Assembly (NCBI RefSeq): GCF_000017405.1
Contig: NC_009667.1
Location: 620,001 to 684,000 of the forward strand
Length of the DNA: 64,000 nucleotides
Reading direction: 5' to 3'
Origin: Brucella anthropi ATCC 49188
GTDB lineage: Bacteria > Pseudomonadota > Alphaproteobacteria > Rhizobiales > Rhizobiaceae
In this document: positions 56,505-64,000 of the stretch, piece after piece
Numbering within the stretch: position 1 is the stretch's first letter
How the letters are laid out: the number at the start of each line of letters is the position of its first letter
Made by a program: the position numbers and the translations under genes
Notes under the pieces: model-generated
The model's input: only the letters and a program-made list of their open reading frames with translations
The model's database searches: none
Told to the model about the DNA's origin: nothing

Positions 56505-56767
56505 TGCGCAGCATCCGGCTCTTCTTGCCAATGAGGATCTGATGCTTTTGCGCGGAAAGCCATTTCACCGCGATTGCGCAAGCGCTGAAACTCAGCCGTA
56601 TCCGGTAAAAGTCGTGCCAGTTCCAGCAAGCCACCTAGTAGGAATGCCCGGTCTGCCGTCGACAGACCGGCACGAACGACAATTTCGCCGAGTAGGTATT
56701 TTTTGCGAAGGTCTTTCTTGCGTTTAACTGACACGAGGAACCTCCGTCGACGCTCCAGTCCCACCAT
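56501..56767 (-). CDS. traD: Conjugal transfer protein TraD
   Basis: About 88 residues. VKRKKDLRKKYLLGEIVVRA followed by DRAFLLGGLLELARLL matches the short TraD of Ti-type plasmids (a relaxosome accessory protein of unknown detail). The start at ATG 56767 lies within traC (44-bp overlap); the frame is open further upstream. Its stop overlaps traG. Confidence 0.75.
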   Translation of the reverse strand: MVGLERRRRFLVSVKRKKDLRKKYLLGEIVVRAGLSTADRAFLLGGLLELARLLPDTAEFQRLRNRGEMAFRAKASDPHWQEEPDAAQ

Positions 56768-57011
56768 TTGTCTTTCTATGCGACGCAGCGGATGCGCCAC
56801 CGCTGTTCCCTTTTTTCCTTTCGCGAAATCGTGTCGTAATTTCACTAATGATTTGATCGATCTCCGTATCGGCGATGTCCATTTCCGCCAAACCGGATTT
56901 TGTGGCTGCACGCGCAAAGCGCTCGGCGGACTTTACCAGTAGTTCTTTTCTACGTTCGTGCAGCTTCTCGATTTGTGTGTCGATATCAAGAATAGAATTT
57001 TTGCCTGCCAT
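56724..57011 (-). CDS. traC: Conjugal transfer protein TraC
   Basis: 95 residues, highly charged. The N-terminal LDIDTQIEKLHERRKELLVK coiled-coil segment and SAERFARAATKSGLAEMDIA are typical of Ti-type TraC, which helps TraA at oriT. First gene of the traC-traD-traG operon, divergent from traA across a 196-base region. Confidence 0.82.
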   Translation of the reverse strand: MAGKNSILDIDTQIEKLHERRKELLVKSAERFARAATKSGLAEMDIADTEIDQIISEITTRFRERKKGNSGGASAASHRKTNGGTGASTEVPRVS

Positions 57012-57207
57012 CTATCGGGTTCCTTCCCATTTCACCGCTTTGCCCCTTGTTTATTAAACTGTATATAACAAGATAGTTAAATATGTTATAAAGCGCAAGT
57101 ATGCAACTATTTGTGCGGTAAGGGCTTTTTTAACTGTCTAAAAAATCGATGTCGATCAAAGCTCGTGTGCCGAGATACGACATTCTTTGGAGGTCTGGAG
57201 GAGTGTC
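57012..57207. promoter_or_regulatory. traC-traA divergent promoter and candidate oriT
   Basis: AT-rich at 57050-57095 with several -10-like hexamers for both directions. GCGGTAAGGGC (about 57115-57125) partly resembles the RSF1010/Q-type nic core (GGTAAGTGCGCCCT), and in Ti-type systems oriT lies between traA and traC. The match is partial, so the oriT is tentative. GGAGGTCTGGAGG precedes traA. Confidence 0.4.
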
Positions 57208-60200
57208 ATGGCGATCATGTTCGTCAGAGCGCAGGTGATCAGCAGAGGAGCGGGGCGCAGTATTGTCTCGGCTGCTGCCTATCGCCATCGTGCACGGATG
57301 ATGGACGAGCAGTCGGGAACTTCATTTAGCTATCGTGGCGGGGCTGATGAACTCAAGCATGAGGAACTGGCGCTTCCCGATGAAATCCCTAACTGGCTGA
57401 CGACAGCCATTGAAGGAAAGACGGTCGCCGCGGCAAGCGAGGTTTTGTGGAATGCGGTCGACGCTTTTGAGAAGCGGGTCGACGCACAGCTTGCCCGTGA
57501 ACTTGTTATTGCGCTGCCGGAGGAACTGACACGTGCAGAAAACATTGCGCTCGTCCGCGAATTTATCAGGGAAAATCTGACCGCAAAGGGCATGGTTGCC
57601 GACTGGGTCTATCACGACAGGGACAGCAATCCGCATATCCATCTGATGATGACGTTGAGACCGCTGACGGAACAAGGGTTTGGCAGCAAGATGGTGGCGG
57701 TATCTGGACCCGACGGCAAGCCGTTGCGGGTGATCAAGCCCGATCGTCCGAACGGTGCTATCGTTTACTCACGCTGGGCCGGTGACAAGGAGACGATGAA
57801 GGAGTGGAAGATTGCCTGGGCAGAAACGACCAATCGGCATTTGGCGCTTGCTGGCCATGACATTCGTCTTGACGGACGCTCTTATGCCGAACAGGGGCTC
57901 GATGGGATCGCGCAAAAGCATCTTGGACCGGAGAAGGCTGCTTTGGCGCGCAAGAATATGGAGATGTATTTCGCGCCGGCCGATCTTGTTCGCCGCCAGG
58001 AAATGGCAGATCGGCTTCTTTTAGAGCCTGAACTTCTTTTAAAGCAGCTTGAGCGCGAACGTTCCACTTTCAACGAACGCGACATCGCCAGAGCGTTACA
58101 TCGTTATGTTGATGATCCAGCCGATTTTGTCAGTATTCGCACACGGGTGATGGTGTCCAATAATCTGGTGTTGTTAAGGCCTCAGCAAGTTGACCGGCAA
58201 ACTGGTAAGGTGGCGCAACCGGCTGTCTTTACGTCGCAAGAGATCTTGCGCACAGAATTTGACATGGTTGGCTCGGCGGAGGTTCTGTCCAAGCGAACCG
58301 GCTTCAGGATCACTGACAAACAAAGGGCGTCGGCGGTGGGGGCCATCGAAACGGCTGATCCTGAGAAGCCTTTCAGACTTGAGCAGGAGCAGATTGACGC
58401 TGTCCATCATGTCACCGGTGACAGCGCTATTGCCACCATTGTTGGTCTTGCCGGAGCGGGCAAATCGACGCTTCTTTCCGCTGCACGTATTGCGTGGGAA
58501 AGCGGACATCATCGCGTTTTGGGTGCGGCACTTGCTGGCAAGGCAGCCGAGGGATTGGAGGAAAGTTCGGGTATCAAATCGCGAACTCTTGCCGCATGGG
58601 AACTTGCCTGGGCGAACGAACGCGATTTGCTGAAACGCGGCGATGTTCTTGTCATAGAAGAGGCAGGAATGGTGCCGTCGCAGCAGATGGCCCGTGTGTT
58701 GGAGGCAGCAAAGGATGCCGGAGCAAAAGTCGTCCTTGTCGGTGACGCGATGCAGCTTCAACCAATTCAGGCCGGGGCAGCGTTCCGCGCTATTGCTGAG
58801 CGGATAGGTTCTGCAGAACTTGCTGGTGTTCGTCGCCAGCGCGAAGGATGGGCACGCGACGCCTCACATCTGTTTGCACGCGGTGAAGTCGAAAAAGGTC
58901 TTGATGCATATGTAAAGCATGGACACCTTGTCGAAGCGCGAACCCACGACGAGATTATCGGCCGTCTGGTTTCAGATTGGGCAGATGCACGCCGCTCGTT
59001 TCTCCAGCAATCAAAGGGAGAGGAAAGTGCATTTTCATATTGTGACAAATTGCTCGTGCTTGCCCATACCAACAAGGATGTAAGGCGCCTCAACGCAGCT
59101 CTTCGTGAAGAAATGAAGAAGGAAAGTGCGTTGACGGTGCCGCGGGAATTCCGAACTGAACGTGGTATGCGGGAATTTGCTGTTGGTGACCGGATCATCT
59201 TCCTCGAAAATTCCAGGTTTGTTGAAAAGCGGGCAACCGGGCTTGGCCCACAATATGTCAAGAATGGTTTGCTTGGTACTGTCGTTTCCACCGGCGGCAG
59301 ACATGATGATCCGCTGCTTTCCGTCCGTCTCGATAACGGCCGCGACGTTATTATAAGCGAGGATAGCTATCGAAATATTGATTATGGCTATGCTGCAACC
59401 ATCCATAAAGCTCAAGGAACGACTGTCGAGCGGACCTTCGTGCTTGCCACCGGCATGATGGATCAGCATCTGACCTATGTGGCGATGACGCGACATCGGG
59501 ATCGGACAGATCTTTATGCAGCACGTGAGGATTTTGAGCCCAAACCGGAATGGGGTGGGAAATCGCGTATTGACCATGCGGCCGGCGTTACTGGGGAATT
59601 GGTTGAGACCGGCATGGCAAAGTTCCGGCCGCAGGACGATGATGTTGACGAAAGCCCTTATGCCGACGTGAAGACTGATGACGGAATTGTGCATCGGCTG
59701 TGGGGCGTCAGCTTGCCCAAGGCGTTGTCCGACGCAGGCGTATCGGAAGGCGATACTGTTCTTTTGAAAAAAGACGGTGTTGAAATCGTCAAGGTCACAA
59801 TTCCGGTCCTCAACACGGAAACGGGAAAGAAAACTTACGAGGAAAGGCAGGTGGAGCGAAACGTCTGGACGGCAAAGCAGATCGAAACCGCAGCCATGCG
59901 TCTTGAGCGCATTGAGCGCGAAAGCCATCGCCCGGAACTCTTTGGGCAGTTGGTTGAACGTCTTGGCCGTTCAGGCGCAAAAACCACAACGCTCGATTTC
60001 GAGAACGAGGCCGACTATCAGGCGCATGTTCGCGACTTTGCCCGCAGGCGCGGTATCAACACAATTTCCGGGATGGCTGCAGACATAGAAGATAAGGTGG
60101 CGCGCCAATGGTCATGGATTGTGGAAAAGCGTGAGCAGGTGGCAAAACTTTGGGAGCGAGCAAATGTCGCGCTTGGCTTTACGATCGAGCAAGAGAAAAA

Positions 60201-61812
60201 TGTCTCCTATAATGAAGAGCGATGTGAAAAGCGTGCGGCTGACAACCCCATCGAGCGGGTCTATCTTATTCCACCGACAACCCGATTTGTCCGTAGCATA
60301 GAGGAAGATGCCAGGCTTGCTCAACTCAGTTCGGATCGCTGGAAGAAGCGGGAGGTAGTCCTCCGGTCGTTTTTGGAAAAGATCTATTGTGATCCCGATA
60401 GCGCTTTGGTCACATTGAATGGACTTGCATCGGATGTCAGCGTCGAGCCGCGTCGGCTTGCCGATAATCTGCAGCATCTTGGCCATCTGCGTGGATCGGG
60501 TCGCCTGATCGACGATCATATTACCCGAAATGACCGCAAGGCTGTACTCAACGCGCTGTCGCTACTCGCTCCCTTGGTGCGAGCCCATGCGACAGAATTC
60601 CGACGTCAGGCTGAGCACTTCAAAAATCGCGAAGAAAAACGTCGTTCATATATGGCCTTATCTATCCCGGCACTCTCGAAGCCGGCAATGGCCCGCCTCA
60701 CCGAGATTGAAAACGTGCGAGAACACGGTGGACCGGATGCCTACAAGATTGCTTTTGCTTATGCCGTCGAAGATCGTTTGCTGGTTCAGGAGGTAAAGGC
60801 AGTCAATGAGGCGCTGACGGCTCGCTTCGGCCGGACTGCTTTTACTAAAAATGTTGATGCCGTCGGCGAACGCAACATGATTGAACGCATGCCGGAGGAT
60901 TTTGATTCCGGTAAACGCGATAAACTGACCACACTGTTTGGAGCCATACGCCGATTTTGCGACGAACAGAAACTTGCTGAACGGCAAGACCGTTCGCAGG
61001 TGGTTGCCGCCGCCAGCGTGGAGCCGGGGAAGAAAACGAGAGCCTTGTTGCCCATGCTTGCTGCTGTGACGGAGTTCCGAATACCAGTTGAAGATGAGGC
61101 TCGGGCGAGGGCGCGCGACGTTGCACACTATCGTCATGATCGAGCAGCCTTGGTTGAAATAGCCAAACACATCTGGCGTGACCCGGCTAGCGCTGTCGAC
61201 CAGATCGAGGTTCTTATCTTGAAGGGTTTTCCTGGCGAGCGGATTGCTAGAGCCATCGCAAATGAACCCTCAGCCTATGGTGCAATTCGCGGATCTGATC
61301 GTATCATGGATAGACTGTTGGCAATCGGTCGCGAGCGACGAAACGCCCTTAAGGCCGTGAGTGATGCGGAAAGTCAGATCCGGTCACTTGGTTCGTCTTA
61401 TAGGACGGCGCTTGAAAACCAGATCAAATCAATCACCGAGGAACGTCGACGCATGGCAATCGCCATTCCGGGCATGTCGTCAGCTGCCGAAAATGCATTG
61501 CGTAAGCTTATAGATGCCACGAAGACGACGGGCGCCAAACCCAATGTTGCCGCCAACTCGCTTGATGCCGTCATCTATCAAGAGTTTGAACGGGTTAGCC
61601 GGGCGCTTGACCTTAGATTCGGACGTGATGCGATTTTGCGTGGGGAGAAAACGGTCATCAACCATGTCTCGTCAGCACAGCGTCCAGATTTTGAGGCAAT
61701 GCGGTTCAGGTTAAAAATTCTTCAGCAAACCGTTCGCAAGCAGGCGCGCGATAAGGTAATTGTGCAGCGCCGACAGCGCAGCATCAAGCAGGTACAGAGC
61801 ATCGACCGATAA
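57208..61812 (+). CDS. traA: TraA relaxase-helicase with two C-terminal BID-like domains
   Basis: 1534 residues. N-terminal MobQ/MobA-MobL relaxase (about 1-240): SIVSAAAYRHRARM with the probable catalytic Tyr, and the metal motif SNPHIHLMMTLRPL. A RecD/TraI-type helicase follows (about 370-770): Walker A GLAGAGKSTLL near 412, VLVIEEAGMVPS, GDAMQLQPIQAG and TIHKAQGTTVERTF. From about 1050 to 1170 and 1312 to 1436 there are two segments of similar plan (LEKIYCDPDSALVTL..., AKHIWRDPASAVDQIEVL... then GERIARAIANEPSAYGAIRG), which fit BID domains seen in Bartonella effectors and rhizobial TraA. ATG 57208 follows GGAGG. It nicks and unwinds plasmid DNA and pilots it into a type IV channel. Confidence 0.9.
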   Translation: MAIMFVRAQVISRGAGRSIVSAAAYRHRARMMDEQSGTSFSYRGGADELKHEELALPDEIPNWLTTAIEGKTVAAASEVLWNAVDAFEKRVDAQLARELVIALPEELTRAENIALVREFIRENLTAKGMVADWVYHDRDSNPHIHLMMTLRPLTEQGFGSKMVAVSGPDGKPLRVIKPDRPNGAIVYSRWAGDKETMKEWKIAWAETTNRHLALAGHDIRLDGRSYAEQGLDGIAQKHLGPEKAALARKNMEMYFAPADLVRRQEMADRLLLEPELLLKQLERERSTFNERDIARALHRYVDDPADFVSIRTRVMVSNNLVLLRPQQVDRQTGKVAQPAVFTSQEILRTEFDMVGSAEVLSKRTGFRITDKQRASAVGAIETADPEKPFRLEQEQIDAVHHVTGDSAIATIVGLAGAGKSTLLSAARIAWESGHHRVLGAALAGKAAEGLEESSGIKSRTLAAWELAWANERDLLKRGDVLVIEEAGMVPSQQMARVLEAAKDAGAKVVLVGDAMQLQPIQAGAAFRAIAERIGSAELAGVRRQREGWARDASHLFARGEVEKGLDAYVKHGHLVEARTHDEIIGRLVSDWADARRSFLQQSKGEESAFSYCDKLLVLAHTNKDVRRLNAALREEMKKESALTVPREFRTERGMREFAVGDRIIFLENSRFVEKRATGLGPQYVKNGLLGTVVSTGGRHDDPLLSVRLDNGRDVIISEDSYRNIDYGYAATIHKAQGTTVERTFVLATGMMDQHLTYVAMTRHRDRTDLYAAREDFEPKPEWGGKSRIDHAAGVTGELVETGMAKFRPQDDDVDESPYADVKTDDGIVHRLWGVSLPKALSDAGVSEGDTVLLKKDGVEIVKVTIPVLNTETGKKTYEERQVERNVWTAKQIETAAMRLERIERESHRPELFGQLVERLGRSGAKTTTLDFENEADYQAHVRDFARRRGINTISGMAADIEDKVARQWSWIVEKREQVAKLWERANVALGFTIEQEKNVSYNEERCEKRAADNPIERVYLIPPTTRFVRSIEEDARLAQLSSDRWKKREVVLRSFLEKIYCDPDSALVTLNGLASDVSVEPRRLADNLQHLGHLRGSGRLIDDHITRNDRKAVLNALSLLAPLVRAHATEFRRQAEHFKNREEKRRSYMALSIPALSKPAMARLTEIENVREHGGPDAYKIAFAYAVEDRLLVQEVKAVNEALTARFGRTAFTKNVDAVGERNMIERMPEDFDSGKRDKLTTLFGAIRRFCDEQKLAERQDRSQVVAAASVEPGKKTRALLPMLAAVTEFRIPVEDEARARARDVAHYRHDRAALVEIAKHIWRDPASAVDQIEVLILKGFPGERIARAIANEPSAYGAIRGSDRIMDRLLAIGRERRNALKAVSDAESQIRSLGSSYRTALENQIKSITEERRRMAIAIPGMSSAAENALRKLIDATKTTGAKPNVAANSLDAVIYQEFERVSRALDLRFGRDAILRGEKTVINHVSSAQRPDFEAMRFRLKILQQTVRKQARDKVIVQRRQRSIKQVQSIDR

Positions 61813-61940
61813 ACTCGACTTAAATGAGATGGAACAAGAATGGATAAAACCTGCGATAGTCCCTTCAGTCATATGTTTGTAACGGACGCATGCGCTCAAA
61901 ACTGCAGGACTATGTCGCTTGTGCGTGGTATTGTTGACGA

Positions 61941-62165
61941 ATGGAGATAGATGAGGACAAAATCGATGACGTGGTTCTGGCCCTGTTGTGGCTGACGCTC
62001 CACAACGAGCGTTGCGCCTGGAAGGGGTTTGACTGGTCAACGACGGATCGGTTGCATGACAAAGGCCTGATCTGTGATCCGGTAAACAAGTCGAAGTCAT
62101 TGATCTTGACGGATGAAGGTCTGCGCCGTTCAGAAGAACTGTTTCGCCAGCTCTTTACGCGGTGA
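61941..62165 (+). CDS. DUF6429 family small protein
   Basis: 74 residues: DDVVLALLWLTLHNERCAWK, FDWSTTDRLHDKGLI, then LILTDEGLRRSEELFRQLF, which I recognise as DUF6429. It resembles a compact winged helix with a final amphipathic helix. Such genes are common beside mobile elements in rhizobia. Function unknown. It is 128 bases downstream of traA. Confidence 0.75.
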   Translation: MEIDEDKIDDVVLALLWLTLHNERCAWKGFDWSTTDRLHDKGLICDPVNKSKSLILTDEGLRRSEELFRQLFTR

Positions 62166-63561
62166 ACGTCGGTATTTTGCCATCGTATTCAAACCGACAT
62201 TCAGGATTTGCAGCGTATTCTTCAGCCCCATTTGCAACTGGATCCTCAATGGTTTTGCTAAGCTATGAGAAGTTGACGGCGGCTTGATCATGATGGGCGC
62301 AACCGCACCATTCAAGGGTTTGGTATGTCGTTTATGCGCCTGATTTGCAAGTGCATCGCATAATTCGTTACCGTCCCACAGACCAACGACGTCATCGGGC
62401 GGGAAGTTTATTCGCTTCGATGAGCAACGGCCTTTCGCTCTGACTGCAGGGGACATGCGCTCGTCTAGACGCTGTATTCCCAGCCGTCTCCAAAGCTACC
62501 AAGATACTTGAACGATTTCGCGCGGGTGTCCTGAGCTGTCGACAGCAACGAGAAACTGCGAGTTTCTAGCGGACCAATCCCCATTGTTCGTCCGGCAAAC
62601 CAAAGCCGAAATCGCGCATTTGGAATTCATAAAGGTGGCTATTGGTCCAACCTATCGCGGCGTGCAACATTTCGTACAACAGACGGTATTATAGTCCCTG
62701 TGAAAGAAAGAGCCAGGCGACTTCAGGTCTTGGGCATCTTTTCACGAGCGAAGCGCTCAATGGAAAAATCGAGAAAGACACGGAGTTTAGGGGCCGTGTG
62801 CTAACGTGTGGGATAAAAAGACAAGATACGTAAACTCGGCGGCCTCTCAATTTGCCAGTGCCGATCCGGTTGTGCTCTTTCATTCTCGGTGCACTCAGTA
62901 TTGACACCAAGCGCTGTGGTTGACGCCATCGGCATGGAAGCCGATCTGACTGGTGTTACGTGTATGGCAAGGAGTGCTTGGGCACGCAAATGGCTACCCA
63001 TCTGTGTTGCCGCTCACCTTTACGGCGTGGCAGTTGACTGCGGTGGTGTTCTGCTGCTTCCAATTGTCGTAGTTGTTGGTGGCTCCATACCCGCTCCGAC
63101 GCATTTCAATCTCATGAGGTTCATCTGGCGCGGTCTGGTCGGCTGAAATCTGACTACGTTCTCTGGCTTCGCGAGATTGGGTGCCTAGCATTTCCGGTTG
63201 TTTCTGCACTTCTTTTCATCGGTCCTCTGAGGGCGGTACCCCTCGGCTGGATGTTGCTCGGGCGGTCACTAACGATGTTGCAGATTGTCGGTATCACTAA
63301 CTTTTTTCGGTAGCATCTGGCTCATCCAACATTCAAGCTGATGTGTTTCTTTAAACAACGAGTGCGTGAATGAGTGCCGCCCGACAAATTCCGGGAGATC
63401 CTGAAAAAGCCGTCTGACGGCTATGGGATATTCGTGACTACACTGGACGACATAGACCAGCTTCTGCCTGTCAAGTTAAACTTACTCCTTCAAAAAGAGG
63501 AAAGACATCAAAAAATCTGCTCCGCATAATATTCAATTCATAAGATGTCGGAGGAAATTCA
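62166..63561. other. 1.4-kb region without a convincing gene
   Basis: All long frames lack ribosome binding sites. Coding-like pieces are a minus-strand stretch at 62994-63209 (EIEMRRSGYGATNNYDNWKQ) and a plus-strand stretch at 63377-63529 (FREILKKPSDGYGIFVTTLD ending with stop TAA). Neither is recognised. No inverted repeats of an IS and no tRNA are seen. It looks like old mobile DNA. Confidence 0.4.
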
Positions 63562-64000
63562 ATGCATTCTTCGCAATCATTCGCTTACGATAGGATTTTT
63601 TCTCCTTTGCTTGGAGCTTCCCGATTGACAACTGTTGGAACCGGGCGCGCGATAGCTCATCATGGCGAGATATTGCAGGGAGTTTTCCCTGATGAAGCTG
63701 GACATCTCCATAGGGGGTTGATCACATTACCATGTTCAGCGTTCGAATCCGTTATAACTTTTTGGCCCGAAGATGGTGGCGAGCTCTGCACTCGCCCCAC
63801 AGGCATGAATAAAGCTGCTCGTGCGGCACGGCTGACATTCGAGTTATTGGGGCAGAAAAAATGCGGTGGGTGCCTTACGATTGAAACGAATGTTCCGGTC
63901 AGTCTAGGGTTTGGATCATCAACTGCAGATGTTGTTGCGACGATTCGAGCAGTTGCTGCTGCTATGGGCGTGGAACTGCGCAGAACAGTTATATGCCGCC
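63562..64000 (+). CDS. GHMP-family kinase (PduX/threonine kinase-like), 5' part
   Basis: 146 codons to the window edge. The N terminus TVGTGRAIAHHGEILQGVFP and RGLITLPCSAFESVI match PduX-type GHMP kinases, and the ATP-binding motif is VPVSLGFGSSTADVVATIRA. GGAGG lies eight bases before the ATG. GHMP kinases of this kind phosphorylate L-threonine or related hydroxy compounds. The substrate cannot be set from this part; the downstream genes are outside the window. Confidence 0.8.
   Translation, partial: MHSSQSFAYDRIFSPLLGASRLTTVGTGRAIAHHGEILQGVFPDEAGHLHRGLITLPCSAFESVITFWPEDGGELCTRPTGMNKAARAARLTFELLGQKKCGGCLTIETNVPVSLGFGSSTADVVATIRAVAAAMGVELRRTVICR

Overview
The window looks like chromosome of an alphaproteobacterium of the Brucella/Ochrobactrum group. 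This rests on the housekeeping set (a GANTC-type CcrM methylase, a long SMC without ScpAB next to it, threonine synthase beside an M16 peptidase, YqgE, a GGDEF/EAL protein, MutY), on degenerate 8-bp repeats matching the Brucella AGGGCAGT octamer, and on Ti/rhizobial-type tra genes. The assignment is from memory of these families; no database was searched.

Layout. (1) 1-10.8 kb, core: rnhA end, 1-Cys peroxiredoxin, DsbD-N-like protein, an 847-bp IS5-family element with a -1 frameshift transposase, yqgE, a GGDEF/EAL protein, a GNAT acetyltransferase, M16 peptidase, thrC and a lipoprotein. (2) 10.9-12.4 kb, an AT-rich insert with an orphan nucleotidyltransferase-fold gene. (3) 12.4-26.8 kb, core: small ORF, HAD phosphatase, ClC transporter, ccrM, HAD, mutY, then GT25 glycosyltransferase, O-antigen-ligase-like protein, UDP-sugar epimerase and DUF721/DciA with stop/start overlaps, followed by a DsbA-like protein and smc.

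(4) 26.8-32.4 kb, a scrapyard: broken IS5-type transposase, BrnTA with a beheaded toxin, Fic protein with candidate operators, truncated PIN toxin plus antitoxin, serine-recombinase scraps, a dead TraG of another conjugation lineage, and intact HicAB. (5) 32.4-40.4 kb, a peptide-uptake operon: RpiR regulator, fused two-ATPase ABC protein, binding protein, two permeases, M55 D-aminopeptidase and isoaspartyl peptidase. (6) 40.4-44.3 kb, more debris: IS21-like end, VapBC, HigA with a dead HigB, a broken recombinase, and a complete IS1380-family element with TTAG target duplication. (7) 44.3-51.7 kb, a divergent SorC-regulator / sugar-type ABC transporter operon with a metallophosphoesterase and a HAD phosphatase, suggesting uptake of a phosphorylated or phosphodiester substrate.

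(8) 51.7-62.2 kb, a plasmid/ICE-like piece: DUF6880 protein, decayed UPF0149 gene, traG-traD-traC divergent from a 1534-residue TraA relaxase-helicase whose C-terminal part appears to carry two BID-like domains; then DUF6429. No mating-pair genes are present, so this is at most a mobilisation module. (9) 62.2-64 kb, about 1.4 kb without a convincing gene, then the start of a GHMP kinase cut by the window edge.

The most unusual items are the tandem BID-like domains of TraA, the cluster of five toxin-antitoxin loci of which three have lost or damaged the toxin but kept the antitoxin, the inverted octamer arrays, the D-/iso-peptide uptake operon and the phosphoester-type transporter operon.
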